Below are positions 42,788 through 50,940 of a stretch of DNA of 64,000 nt, piece after piece. The DNA comes from Planctomycetota bacterium. GTDB taxonomy: Bacteria > Planctomycetota > SZUA-567 > H5-PLA8. A program made the translations under genes and the position numbers. The stretch is taken from NCBI GenBank assembly GCA_015075375.1, contig JABTUM010000002.1, positions 1,475,393 through 1,539,392 on the forward strand, written 5' to 3'. The notes under the pieces were generated by a model. That model was not told the DNA's origin. It did no database searches and worked only from the letters and a program-made list of their open reading frames with translations. Each line of letters begins with the position of its first letter. The first letter of the stretch is position 1.

Positions 42788-43252
42788 TTAAGAACCCGGC
42801 TCGTCTCCGCTCGGCGTCTCCAACGTCCCGCGCACCGCCTCGGTCGTCAGATCCACCGCGCGCAGCACCGCTCCGCAAACCGTGTTGGGCACCCGCGTCA
42901 GCCCCAGCAGCAGGTGCTCGGGGCCGATCTGCGGCGCGCGAACGCGCTGCGCTTCTTCCTTGGCCGTCTCGATCACGCGCTTGGCGCGTTCGCTGAACGT
43001 AATCAGATGCTCCGGAATGCCTTCGTCGCCCGGGCGCAAGTGATGCAGCACCAGGTCGCGGATCTGGTCGGCAGACGCTTTGGCGCTCTTGAGCGCCAAC
43101 ACCACCTTCTCGTCGCCGTCGCTCAACAGACCCATCAGGATGTGCTCGGGCGTGATGTGCGTATGCTTGAACTCGATCACCTTTTCCTTCGCCAGCGCGA
43201 TCGCGTTGCGCGTCGCCGGCGTGAACCGGTCGGTGCGCGGCGGAGTTCCCAT
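42788..43252 (-). CDS. Orphan Clp N-domain protein (ClpC-N-like, no ATPase)
   Basis: 154 residues from ATG 43252, starting MGTPPRTDRFTPATRNAIALAKEK. A TTG at 43270, with AGGAGAAGGG upstream, is an alternative start. Two Clp_N repeats are present: ITPEHILMGLLSDGDEKVVLAL and IGPEHLLLGLTRVPNTVCGAVL, with ITFSERAKRVIETAKEEAQR between them, matching the N-domain of ClpC at 38582. There is no AAA domain. Related stand-alone proteins (ClpC N-like, ClpS-like adaptors) may bind substrates or adaptors. It is downstream of tRNA-Arg(UCG) on the same strand. Confidence 0.82.
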   Translation of the reverse strand: MGTPPRTDRFTPATRNAIALAKEKVIEFKHTHITPEHILMGLLSDGDEKVVLALKSAKASADQIRDLVLHHLRPGDEGIPEHLITFSERAKRVIETAKEEAQRVRAPQIGPEHLLLGLTRVPNTVCGAVLRAVDLTTEAVRGTLETPSGDEPGS

Positions 43253-43369
43253 TCCCGTTCCGGTGTCCAATGCTGAGTTCCCTTCTCCTGCTGCACGTAT
43301 CGTCCGGCCGGGGTGCTGCGCTTGAGTCCAACGCCAAGCCGCTTGCCCGCCCGCCCCTGCCGCTCTAAC

Positions 43370-43446
43370 TGGTACGCCGGGAGGGACTTGAACCCCCAAC
43401 CTGCGGTTCCGAAGACCGCTGCTCTATCCAATTGAGCTACCGGCGC
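43370..43446 (-). tRNA. tRNA-Arg, anticodon UCG, with encoded CCA; borders element 2
   Basis: Minus-strand cloverleaf: acceptor GCGCCGG/CCGGCGT (G1-U72 wobble), D-stem GCTC/GAGC, anticodon stem GCGGT/ACCGC with loop CTTCGGA (anticodon UCG, codon CGA), T-arm GGGGG-TTCAAGT-CCCTC, discriminator A, CCA at 43372-43370. The 5' end is 92 bases from the start of the element 2 integrase gene, so element 2 lies on the 5' (promoter) side of this tRNA. Confidence 0.93.
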
Positions 43447-43483
43447 GTACAGTTAAGATGTTGTATTTACCTAATTTCCAAGA

Positions 43484-43513
43484 TTGACAACCCTTTGGAC
43501 CTGGGTGTAACAT
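43484..43513 (+). promoter_or_regulatory. Candidate promoter of the element 2 integrase
   Basis: A perfect TTGACA (43484-43489) and TAACAT (43508-43513) are 18 bases apart and 25 bases before the integrase ATG. On the opposite strand TTGTCA (43485-43490) could serve as the -35 of the divergent tRNA gene, so the two promoters may overlap. Confidence 0.55.
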
Positions 43514-43538
43514 AGGGACAACACTTGAGGGGCTCCCG

Positions 43539-45080
43539 ATGCGAGTCAATCCCGTTCAGTCTCCTGGCAAGCCGGGCTTCCGGGCCACCTTCCGCAACCC
43601 GTACAAGGGCAAGGTCACGACGGCCGGACTCGGCACGCGCGACGACACCGAAGCGCGGGCGCTGTGCAACGACTTGGAAGGATTATCCCGGCGGCAGGAC
43701 TTATGGCAAGCGCCCGAATCCCCGGAGTTGCTGGCATATGACCCGCGATCCGTGGGCGCGTTCTTTGGGGTCGATTCCCCGCACCTCAAGTACAGGCAGG
43801 GCCAACGAACCGAACGCCCGGCCATGGACGATCACGAGGTGGACGCTGTGGCCACCGCGGCTGGGCACGCCGAACTACTGAACGAGGTTGCGCGCGCATC
43901 CGGGAAGAAGGTTCGCGCCGGCGCGCTTCGAGAGACCCTCGCCCTTATTCCCGAACGATTCTTCGCGCGGTTGCGCGCTTCAGAGGATCGCTGCCGCGAC
44001 CTGGAGTTCGAGTTGAAGGCGCTTCGCCCGCGGGCCGAGTTTCTGGAGGCGGAGCTTGTGAAGTTCCAGCGGAAATCTAACCTGCATACCAAGGTGAGCG
44101 TGGCCGATGCGTTCGCGGCGTTCCAGCCTGCCTTGAAGATCGACCGCAAGCCCAAGACGCAAGCCGAGATCACGGACGCCGTAGACGCCTTCGTTGCCAG
44201 CCTGCCGGGCCGGGGCAAGGATCGCCTTGGGGAAATCAAGGCGGGGCACGTGGACGACTTTCTAACCGGGCTGACGACGAAGGACGGCGGCAAGCCTTCG
44301 CCGCGCACACGGGCCAAGCGGCGCGCGGGGCTGTCGGTATTCCTGACTTGGGCGGTAAAGAAATACGACCTCGCCGAAAATCCCATGGCGAAGGCTTCGC
44401 GCGTGACCGGCGCCGCGCGCACGGCTGACGCCATCGTTGCCATTGACCGGCTGGAGGACTTGCAGCAACTCCTAAGCGGCTTGAAGCCGTGGGGCTACTG
44501 GCAAGCGTGGGTTTCGTTCGCCTGTTTGGGCGGCGCGCGCTGGGGCGAGCAACGGACCTTGAAGCTGGACGATGTGAAGCTGGACGAGGGCTACACGCTG
44601 ATTCGAGCGAGCAAGACCGGGCGCGTTCGGCGCGTACCTATCGAGCGTACTTTCCTTCGTGGCGTGCTCGCCGAGCACTTGAAGCGGCGCAAGGCTGAAC
44701 AGAAGAAGCCGACGCTACCGGGGCATGGTTCGCCGTGGCTTTTCCCGTCCATCGTGCCCGACAATGAATACAAGCCGCGAGTGAAGGCAGAGCCGGGGCT
44801 TTGGTCCGATGCGTCAGTCTGGCATTCGGCGTGGGAGCGCGTACAGGTTGAAGCCAAAGATAAGAAGGCTTTCAAGCCTGCGTGGGCGCATGGGCCGGCC
44901 GTCTGGCGGCATACGTTCGGGACCGCGCTGGGCATGTGCGGCCTCTCCAATATGCAGGTGGCGGAGATGATGGGCAATTCGCCGGAAGTGGCGAAACGGT
45001 TTTACGTGGCGTCCAGTCTTCCGCCGCGGCCGTGGCCGTTTGTCTGGCTGGGCACAGAGCCGGGAGCGAAAGCTTTGTAG
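43539..45080 (+). CDS. int: Tyrosine recombinase / integrase of element 2
   Basis: 513 residues. The N-terminal 200 residues include an arm-type region and a helical stretch. A SAM-like core-binding domain follows (TKVSVADAFAAF ... RAKRRAGLSVFLTWAVKKYDLAENPMAKAS). Motif I Arg is in GARWGEQRTLKLDDV, catalytic Lys in LIRASKTGRVRRVPI, box II is PAVWRHTFGTAL (first His replaced, Arg kept), and the nucleophile is Tyr489 in KRFYVASS. It should integrate and excise the element at the neighbouring tRNA-Arg. It has little resemblance to the integrase at 10455, so the two elements are not copies of each other. Confidence 0.88.
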   Translation: MRVNPVQSPGKPGFRATFRNPYKGKVTTAGLGTRDDTEARALCNDLEGLSRRQDLWQAPESPELLAYDPRSVGAFFGVDSPHLKYRQGQRTERPAMDDHEVDAVATAAGHAELLNEVARASGKKVRAGALRETLALIPERFFARLRASEDRCRDLEFELKALRPRAEFLEAELVKFQRKSNLHTKVSVADAFAAFQPALKIDRKPKTQAEITDAVDAFVASLPGRGKDRLGEIKAGHVDDFLTGLTTKDGGKPSPRTRAKRRAGLSVFLTWAVKKYDLAENPMAKASRVTGAARTADAIVAIDRLEDLQQLLSGLKPWGYWQAWVSFACLGGARWGEQRTLKLDDVKLDEGYTLIRASKTGRVRRVPIERTFLRGVLAEHLKRRKAEQKKPTLPGHGSPWLFPSIVPDNEYKPRVKAEPGLWSDASVWHSAWERVQVEAKDKKAFKPAWAHGPAVWRHTFGTALGMCGLSNMQVAEMMGNSPEVAKRFYVASSLPPRPWPFVWLGTEPGAKAL

Positions 45081-45394
45081 GAAACATGCGGCCAAACACA
45101 AGCCTGAACTGCGCCGAATGTCATGGGGACCTCTGGCCAATGCGCGCAAGGCGCCGGACAACCGGGAAAACTTGCTTGAGCGGTTGCTGGAGGTTCGCCG
45201 GGAGTTGCGACGAAAAGCGGAGCGCAGGCTCGTGAATTTGAGGAATTTTTTCTCCGCAAACTTGGCGGGATTGGTAATCTATTGCTGGGGGCAACGCGCG
45301 GCCTGATCCGCTGCACGGGCGGGACTCCGAACCCGCCAGCCCCCGGCATTTACAACTATTCGGAATGAAGTAGGCGCGCACGGAAGCGCGAAGC
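45081..45394 (+). other. 314-bp gap after integrase
   Basis: No convincing gene. A plus-strand open frame from 45040 overlaps the integrase end and is Arg-rich with no family match. A small hairpin with GGCGGG/CCCGCC arms lies near 45320-45340. The sequence around 45290-45360 is GC-rich with several short inverted repeats and could hold an att-arm or regulatory site, but nothing is decisive. Confidence 0.35.
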
Positions 45395-46384
45395 ATGAGC
45401 GACTCAACCTACAAAAAATTTGACCTTGAATATGACAAGCTTTGCGCCACCTTGCGCGAGCAAGGTCAAGGTGATGAGATTAAAAAAATCAAGAACGTGC
45501 GTTACACGGCGGAATGGTGGAATGGCCGCGAGCTTGATTTAGAGAAGGCAACTTTCATTGTTCATGACATCGCACCGGACGGGTTCCTCGGGTTTCCTGA
45601 CCTCCGATTCCGAGCGGCAAATGACCCCGAGAACAAGACAGGATGGGTGGACGACTGGCGTGCGTACAAAGACAAACACGACGTAAACGCGGTAGATTCG
45701 TCCGCACGACTTCTCAAAAAGAATGGTAGGGACAGAGTTCTTGGAAGCTCATTGAATCTTCACCTGAACGGCATCTTAAACGGCAGGCGAGGGCTTGCGC
45801 AGAGGCATGGCGTGGACGCTACGTACCACTCATTCAGCATTCCCAGGCATTGCGATATGGCGGTGTGGATTCTTGGTGTTGGTTTTGAAATGCCCCGCAT
45901 GATTGATTCGGCAGATCTGAGAAAGGCGGTTGCGAGACTGGTGGTTGAAATTAACAATGAGGAGGCAATGAAAGAGATTGCGATTGCCGCATACGCGCTC
46001 GACAATCAACCTATCTCAATCCCACAACAAGGCAGGGATGAGTTGAGAAATGTGCATGCGGAAGCGTCATCGCCGGAAGCGCTGCCGCTCGCGGATCGGG
46101 CAGCGTCGGCCGCGAAGCGCGCCGGTATTGAAAATTCGCATTCCGCAGACTTCCGCAGTGTTAAATGGAATGGCAATTCCTACACCCTTTCGGCCACGCG
46201 TGCCAAAGTAATCGCCATGCTTTGGGAGTCGATGGAGAAAGGTGTACCCGAAATAAGTTGGGCCAAATTACAGGCTGACTGTGAGTTCGAAGCGAAGCGC
46301 CCACGCGATCTATTTAAACCATGGAAGGAATACAACCACCTGCTCACCGCAGGTAGCACTAAAGGAACTGTAAAGTTGAAATAG
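45395..46384 (+). CDS. Hypothetical element protein with C-terminal winged-helix-like domain
   Basis: 329 residues, composition more AT-rich than the integrase. The N-terminal 200 residues include HGVDATYHSFSIPRHCDMAVWILGVGFEMP and look like a mixed alpha/beta domain. The last 80 residues (VKWNGNSYTLSATRAKVIAMLWESMEKGVPEISWAKLQADCEFEAKRPRDLFK) have the pattern of a winged helix that could bind DNA. No catalytic signature. It is separated by about 100 bases from the replication operon. Confidence 0.6.
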   Translation: MSDSTYKKFDLEYDKLCATLREQGQGDEIKKIKNVRYTAEWWNGRELDLEKATFIVHDIAPDGFLGFPDLRFRAANDPENKTGWVDDWRAYKDKHDVNAVDSSARLLKKNGRDRVLGSSLNLHLNGILNGRRGLAQRHGVDATYHSFSIPRHCDMAVWILGVGFEMPRMIDSADLRKAVARLVVEINNEEAMKEIAIAAYALDNQPISIPQQGRDELRNVHAEASSPEALPLADRAASAAKRAGIENSHSADFRSVKWNGNSYTLSATRAKVIAMLWESMEKGVPEISWAKLQADCEFEAKRPRDLFKPWKEYNHLLTAGSTKGTVKLK

Positions 46385-46483
46385 GGGGAGGAATTTCCCC
46401 TTATTTCCCCACGCTAGGCCCCCACGTAGGGACCCCAACAGCACGGTAAGAATACTCCCAGGACGTTCGGGAGGTTCAGAGCC

Positions 46484-46678
46484 GTGGAAATCGACGATCT
46501 TTATAATCTTGCCGCCTTGGCAATTCGCTTGAATCTTTCCCGCGAATGGCTGGCGGCGGAGGCCGATGCAGGGCGACTACCCTGCCTTCGAGTCGGCCGG
46601 CGCCGACTATTCTCCTTGAAGGCTGTTCGGGCTGAGTTGGCCATTCGGGCTGCCGCCGCGAAGGGCGGTGCAGCATGA
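46484..46678 (+). CDS. Small HTH (excisionase-like) protein, first gene of replication operon
   Basis: 64 residues starting at GTG 46484 with GGGAGG upstream. YNLAALAIRLNLSREWLAAEADAGRLPCLRVGRRRLFSLKAVRAEL is an excisionase-type winged helix. The stop overlaps the next start (ATGA, 46675-46678). By position it may serve as Xis or as regulator of the replication genes behind it. Confidence 0.72.
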   Translation: MEIDDLYNLAALAIRLNLSREWLAAEADAGRLPCLRVGRRRLFSLKAVRAELAIRAAAAKGGAA

Positions 46679-46920
46679 CGCTTTCATATCACATCCTTGC
46701 CGGCGGGCGAGTCGTCGAGACACTTACTGCCGATCCGTCTTCGCCCGAGGGCCGGGAATCCGTGCTCACCGCATTGCGGCGCGTGCATGCGAGTTCCACC
46801 GCGCGCGTCACCGTCGAAGGCCGAGCATCTGGCCCGGATCTTCTCGCCGAAACATTGAACGCAATACTCACCGAGATCGAAGCCGCCCACGACAACCACG
46901 GCAGAGAGGCCGCGCAATGA
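46675..46920 (+). CDS. Hypothetical small protein, coupled
   Basis: 81 residues, beta-strand-rich at the N-terminus (MTLSYHILAGGRVVETLTADP) and helical at the end (ARTLNAILTEIEAAHDNH-like). No known motif. It overlaps both the gene before (ATGA at 46675) and the gene after (ATGA at 46917) by 4 bases, which supports it being real. Function unknown. Confidence 0.6.
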   Translation: MTLSYHILAGGRVVETLTADPSSPEGRESVLTALRRVHASSTARVTVEGRASGPDLLAETLNAILTEIEAAHDNHGREAAQ

Positions 46921-47090
46921 TCCCCCTTCGAATTTGGACGCCACGGCGGCCGCAAGTGGTCCAGAGCACCCAATGCAAACGACTCGCGGTAGATCCCCGA
47001 GCGCTCAATGGTCGGCTCGAATGGCTGTGCGAGACCTCTCCGGAATCCCTAATGCTTCTACGATCCCTAATCGGCTGCCGCAGAACATGA
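46917..47090 (+). CDS. Hypothetical 57-aa protein, coupled
   Basis: A short basic protein (MIPLRIWTPRRPQVVQSTQ at the start, SLIGCRRT at the end) that begins in an ATGA overlap with 46675-46920 and ends in an ATGA overlap with the gene at 47087. No motif. The exact fit between two 4-bp overlaps is the main reason to accept it. Confidence 0.45.
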   Translation: MIPLRIWTPRRPQVVQSTQCKRLAVDPRALNGRLEWLCETSPESLMLLRSLIGCRRT

Positions 47091-47914
47091 ACCCAACCTA
47101 CTGCATTCGTGATTGGAATCTGCACTTTGAGAAGGCGCAAAGTCGTAAAGTGGAACACACAAAGTGGGTAGCTGTGCCAAACAAACACGACGGTAAGGGC
47201 TTTCGCCGCGTCATGCGCGAACCTGACGGTGTGGCCGTCTACGGCGCATGGAATCTCATGCTACAGGTGGCCAGCAAGTGCCCCAAGCGCGGCACGCTCG
47301 CCGACGAGGACGGGCCGCTGACAGCGCTGGACCTGGAATTAAAAACCGGCTGTCCGGAAGCTGCTTTCGCCCGCGCGTTCACGGTCTTGTGCGAGGTCGG
47401 CTGGCTGCTGGTAGACGACCGGGAGCCCACTGGTAGTGGTAGCCCGCTGGTAGAACGCTCCCAGCCCGCTCCTAGTGCGCTCCTAGGCACCGCCAACGCG
47501 TTGGAGCTACAGGACAGGACATTACAAGACAAAACTACTTCCCGCGCAAACGCGCGGGGCGGCTCGAAACCGAAGTCAAAGGCGCTGCCCAACGGGGGTT
47601 CCGTCTGGGGAGCTTGGGTGGATGCGAACCGGGCCGTTGGGCGGGTTGATCCTGCTCGCCTTGGTCCCGACCTGAAAGCAAGCTCTGCGCTGGCTGGCGT
47701 CCTACCTGCCGATCAGATCCCCGACATCTTGCGGAAGTATCTGGCTGATGATGATTCGTTCGTTGCGAGGCAAGGGCACGCGCTGCGTCTGCTGCCGAGA
47801 AGGCTGGACGCCTACAGGAACGGGACGGCGAACACGGCCGGAAGCGACGGCTGGACACCGCGGCGAACACTCACGCCTTTGGAGGAACGCCTCGCGTTCG
47901 GAGGTGACTCGTGA
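47087..47914 (+). CDS. Probable replication-associated protein
   Basis: 275 residues from ATG 47087 (an open frame reaches back to 46934, but the 4-bp overlap supports 47087). The N-terminal 90 residues (NWNLHFEKAQ-type start as RDWNLHFEKAQSRKVEHTKWVAVPNKHDGKGFRRVM, then GVAVYGAWNLMLQVASKCPKRGTL) resemble the N-terminal winged helix of phage replisome organisers. A Ser/Pro-rich linker and a C-terminal helical region (GSVWGAWVDANRAVGRVDPARLGP) follow. This is the layout of helicase-loader or replication-initiation proteins. Family assignment is tentative. Confidence 0.55.
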   Translation: MNPTYCIRDWNLHFEKAQSRKVEHTKWVAVPNKHDGKGFRRVMREPDGVAVYGAWNLMLQVASKCPKRGTLADEDGPLTALDLELKTGCPEAAFARAFTVLCEVGWLLVDDREPTGSGSPLVERSQPAPSALLGTANALELQDRTLQDKTTSRANARGGSKPKSKALPNGGSVWGAWVDANRAVGRVDPARLGPDLKASSALAGVLPADQIPDILRKYLADDDSFVARQGHALRLLPRRLDAYRNGTANTAGSDGWTPRRTLTPLEERLAFGGDS

Positions 47915-48438
47915 CCTACGAGGCGGCGATTTTCGGCGTATGCGCGGCGCATCCATGGGCGGCGGCTTGGTTCCGGCTGGGCTGCGTGGTGGTGAAGGCG
48001 GGCGGGCGCTGTTGGCAGGCGAAAGACATAGACGCTCAATGCCCGTCGAACGTGGAAACGCTTGGCTGTAGCGGCTTGGCGCTGACGCGGCAGGAATACG
48101 ACTGGCTGGGCTGGGATCTGGATTGCAAAGCTGATGGATCGGGCGGCTACGTCTCGACGGACGCGGCGATTGCCAACGCGCGGCGCTTGCGTGAGAAGCT
48201 GAACGGCTGCGCGGAAATCAGGCTCTCGAAGTCTGGCCGCGGCGTTCATATCCGACACCTGCTCGAAACTCCCGTCAAGCCCGACCAAGCGAAGTCAACG
48301 GCGGTGGCGCTGGCGCGCGGCGTCTGGCTGCACGCCGACCCGGCCGCGCTTGGGCGACAGTGCTTCGACCTGTGGTCGCGGCATCCTGGGCCGCGCGGAT
48401 TTGAACAAATTGAACAACACTGGGGAATTGAGCCATGA
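47911..48438 (+). CDS. Small archaeo-eukaryotic-type primase domain protein
   Basis: 175 residues starting at GTG 47911 (GTGA overlap). WLGWDLDCKADGSGG holds the D69-x-D71 metal pair and EIRLSKSGRGVHIRHLL holds the S-x-G-x-H motif with His113, the two core motifs of the AEP/PrimPol fold. The domain is trimmed compared with the fused PrimPol at 8007 and has no helicase part. The next gene supplies it. It is likely the catalytic half of a split primase-helicase for the element. Confidence 0.68.
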   Translation: MTYEAAIFGVCAAHPWAAAWFRLGCVVVKAGGRCWQAKDIDAQCPSNVETLGCSGLALTRQEYDWLGWDLDCKADGSGGYVSTDAAIANARRLREKLNGCAEIRLSKSGRGVHIRHLLETPVKPDQAKSTAVALARGVWLHADPAALGRQCFDLWSRHPGPRGFEQIEQHWGIEP

Positions 48439-49646
48439 CCTACGAACCACCGACGAACGAGCAAGCGCGGGAGATTCTCGCGGCGGTATCGCAAACGCGC
48501 GCAGAGCACTATCACGACTGGATCGGCGTGGGCATGGCGCTGCACGCGGCATCCGAAGCGTTCCTGAACCTGTGGGACGACTGGTCGCGGCTCTCGCCGA
48601 AGTACAATCCGGGCGAATGCGAAAAGCACTGGCGCACGTTCTCGGCGGACGGCAAGCGCGGCCTGACGTTCGGCTCACTGGTGGAATGGGCGCGTCGTGA
48701 CAGCGGCAACCCGGACCTAGGGAAGGGCTGGGGCGGCGCTCCACGGCACGAACGTCCGACGCCCAAGGCGTCGGGCGAGTACCCGAGCGAGGAACTGCGG
48801 GCGCAACTGCAAGCAAGCATGGACGGTAAGCGCTTCAATGTGCCGACGCCGTGGCCAATGCTCGACCGCATGGCGAGCGCGCTGGAGCCGGGAAAGGTAA
48901 CCACGTTCTGCGCTCCGCAAGGGGCAAGTAAGTCCTTTGCCGTGCTGCAACTCGCCACGCATCTGCTGAGCAATTCGCTCCCCGTTTCGGTGCTCATGCT
49001 CGAAGACGACCGGCCTTTTCACCTGCGGCGCGCGCTGGCGCAACTAGAAGGCAACGGCGAGTTGACGCGGGACGGTTGGGTCAAGGAGCATCCGGATGAA
49101 ACCAAGCTGGCCTGGGAGAGGCACGCGAAAGTGCTCGACGCACTTGGCCGCGCGATTCACGAAGCGCCGGATGAGATCGGAGTGGACGTGCTCTTAGATT
49201 GGATCTACGTACAAAGCCGCTGTAACCGCGTGCTGGTCATTGACCCGATCACGGCAAAAGACCCCAGCCCAAAACCCTGGATTGACGATCATCACTTTTT
49301 GATGCGAGCGAAGGGGGTCATCAAGGGCCGCGATTGCAGTCTGATACTAACCACGCATCCGCCTAAGCGTCCTGGCATTCAACGGAGCAAGAATGCGCCG
49401 TGGGGCGACGACGTAGCGGGCGGCGCGGCGTTCATGCGGTTCTCACATACGGTCATGTACCTGGAATATATGCGCGAAGCCGAAGAACTTAGCGTGAAGG
49501 ACCGACACGGGTTTGCCGCGCCAGCCAGAGTTAACCGTAAGCTACAGCTCAGAAAAACGAGGAATGGATATGGGCAGGGACTGGAACTAGCTTTCTACTT
49601 CGACCCAAAAACTCTGCGACTTATTGAATGTGGCGTTATAATTTAA
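48435..49646 (+). CDS. PriCT-2 / AAA replicative ATPase
   Basis: 403 residues, starting in an ATGA overlap. Residues 8-90 (AREILAAVSQTRAEHYHDWIGVGMALH ... FLNLWDDWSRLSPKYNPGECEKHWRTF) match the primase C-terminal domain PriCT-2. Residues about 140-400 are a RepA/DnaB-like ATPase with the variant P-loop CAPQGASKSF (Lys166-Ser167), VLMLEDD, VLVIDPITAKDP (Walker B) and LILTTHPPK. With the preceding gene it forms a two-piece version of the primase-helicase. The P-loop lacks the usual G-x-G-K-S spacing. Confidence 0.78.
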   Translation: MTYEPPTNEQAREILAAVSQTRAEHYHDWIGVGMALHAASEAFLNLWDDWSRLSPKYNPGECEKHWRTFSADGKRGLTFGSLVEWARRDSGNPDLGKGWGGAPRHERPTPKASGEYPSEELRAQLQASMDGKRFNVPTPWPMLDRMASALEPGKVTTFCAPQGASKSFAVLQLATHLLSNSLPVSVLMLEDDRPFHLRRALAQLEGNGELTRDGWVKEHPDETKLAWERHAKVLDALGRAIHEAPDEIGVDVLLDWIYVQSRCNRVLVIDPITAKDPSPKPWIDDHHFLMRAKGVIKGRDCSLILTTHPPKRPGIQRSKNAPWGDDVAGGAAFMRFSHTVMYLEYMREAEELSVKDRHGFAAPARVNRKLQLRKTRNGYGQGLELAFYFDPKTLRLIECGVII

Positions 49647-49847
49647 GATAAAAAGTAACTGGGATCTAGACTTGATGAATCTCAGGCAAGCAGGCTGTCG
49701 TATGCACAAATGCTGGCACTGGTGTTTCGCCTAGACTGGATTTTGGGAATTGAATTTGTCGCATGAAGTGCCTTGAGAAAACTACTGCGTAATTGAACAC
49801 GTGATGAACACTCACCGTTGCGGCATGGCCCCTAAGGAGGAAAGATC

Positions 49848-50324
49848 ATGCATTATGCCTTCGCGACTCCCGTAAGTGAGATCGAAGCGGACGAAGTGCT
49901 CTGCGAGAAGTGTAAGACCAAGATCGAGGAGGAAGCCTACCACCTGATTGACGCATATTACTGCGAGTCATGCGTAGGTGACCTTGAAGATGATGTGGAG
50001 ATTGATGCAGTTGCGTTTGCCGAGAAGAACTGCCGGATCGCCCATCCACTGCCAAAATACGATGCCTCACAAGAGTTCAAGTGCACTCCTGAGGAGTACG
50101 CAAATGGCAATCGAGAATCCAATACTCCTAACGCTTACCTCTGCCGTTGCCGCCACAAATTTACAAACTACGATGAGTTGATCCGCGAGTTAGATCGAAG
50201 CGAGCCACATGATCGGATACTATACGTAGCGATACATGGCAGAGTCATGCAACTTATTAAAGAGGCATTGGGGGATGACGCCAAAGAACTGATGTCGAAA
50301 TACATCTGGGAAGATAAACCGTAA
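49848..50324 (+). CDS. Zinc-binding hypothetical protein
   Basis: 158 residues with AAGGAGG 10 bases before the ATG. Residues 19-42 hold CEKCKTKIEEEAYHLIDAYYC and C-x-x-C pairs (CEKC ... CESC), a LIM/treble-clef-like zinc site. A second cysteine group is CRCRH near residue 103. The C-terminal 60 residues are helical. It may be a nucleic-acid or protein adaptor. No close family recognised. It sits between the replication operon and the IS remnant. Confidence 0.6.
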   Translation: MHYAFATPVSEIEADEVLCEKCKTKIEEEAYHLIDAYYCESCVGDLEDDVEIDAVAFAEKNCRIAHPLPKYDASQEFKCTPEEYANGNRESNTPNAYLCRCRHKFTNYDELIRELDRSEPHDRILYVAIHGRVMQLIKEALGDDAKELMSKYIWEDKP

Positions 50325-50443
50325 CTCCGAACAGGGGTCAGGTACAAAGCCCGGGACTCCCCCGAGGACAAGTAATTCGTAAAGTCATCCTCGGCTGCCT
50401 TCAGCAATTACCAAAACCGTTTTCCCTTGCTACTGGCCTGAGG

Positions 50444-50741
50444 TGACCTGCCCCCTGTTTATGTGTCACTCCCAGAGTTATTCGCCCAAGCCAATCACGC
50501 ACCGCTTGAGCCGTGAACTCCGACCTGTTGTCCGAGCGGATAGTAGGTCTGCTCACTGACGCCAATCTGCTTATAGACCTGGACTGCCGGCTGCCCATAC
50601 GCCAACAACACTTCGGCCTCGCGAAGCTTCGCGATGACCTGCTCCGGTGTGAATCGCTTCCGTGGCATCACAACCCCTTTCTGCGCCCAAGCTAGCGAGT
50701 TTCTCGCGCTAAGCCTGGATCTGATTTTAGGGGGCAGGTCA
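50444..50741 (-). mobile_element. Internally deleted IS3-family (IS407-like) remnant, 298 bp
   Basis: Both ends carry the 13-bp terminal repeat TGACCTGCCCCCT, starting at 50444 on the plus strand and at 50741 on the minus strand, with the TG...CA ends typical of IS3-family elements. Inside, the start of OrfA (PRKRFTPEQVIAKLREAEVL) is joined to a late part of OrfB (SDNRSEFTAQAVRDWLG), so about 1 kb of the transposase is missing. No target-site duplication is convincing. Because both ends are intact, it could still be moved by a full-length relative. Confidence 0.85.
50457..50668 (-). pseudogene. Fused remnant of IS3 transposase OrfA and OrfB
   Basis: From ATG 50668 (MPRKRFTPEQVIAKLREAEV, then QIGVSEQTYY) the OrfA helix-turn-helix start is readable for about 40 codons. 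Near 50545 it runs into OrfB sequence in another frame (RSDNRSEFTAQAVRDWLG, containing the second Asp of the DDE triad region). The DDE core is absent, so no transposase can be made. Confidence 0.8.
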
Positions 50742-50940
50742 GGTGGGCAGAGCAAATCGCGAAAACAGACAAGGAAGCCGTGCTCGATTCTGAAACAAGC
50801 TTACGCCTGCACCTTGTGTATTGAGCATTCCTCCCTTAATATCCCCTCCACGGTCAACCTAAGGCGTTACTTGACGTAAGCACCTGTTCTCCTGAGCCAT
50901 AATGCTCGGAGTATTGAGAGCTTTAATTAGCGAGAGTGAC

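Noticed and set aside
45040..45306. 88-codon frame overlapping the integrase end
   Set aside because: Overlaps the integrase C-terminus in another frame, Arg-rich, with no motif or good ribosome-binding site.
49670..49765. Short plus-strand frame (LDESQASRLSYAQMLALVFRLDWIL) after the replication operon
   Set aside because: It looks like a degraded HTH end, but has no start, no ribosome-binding site and is under 35 codons.
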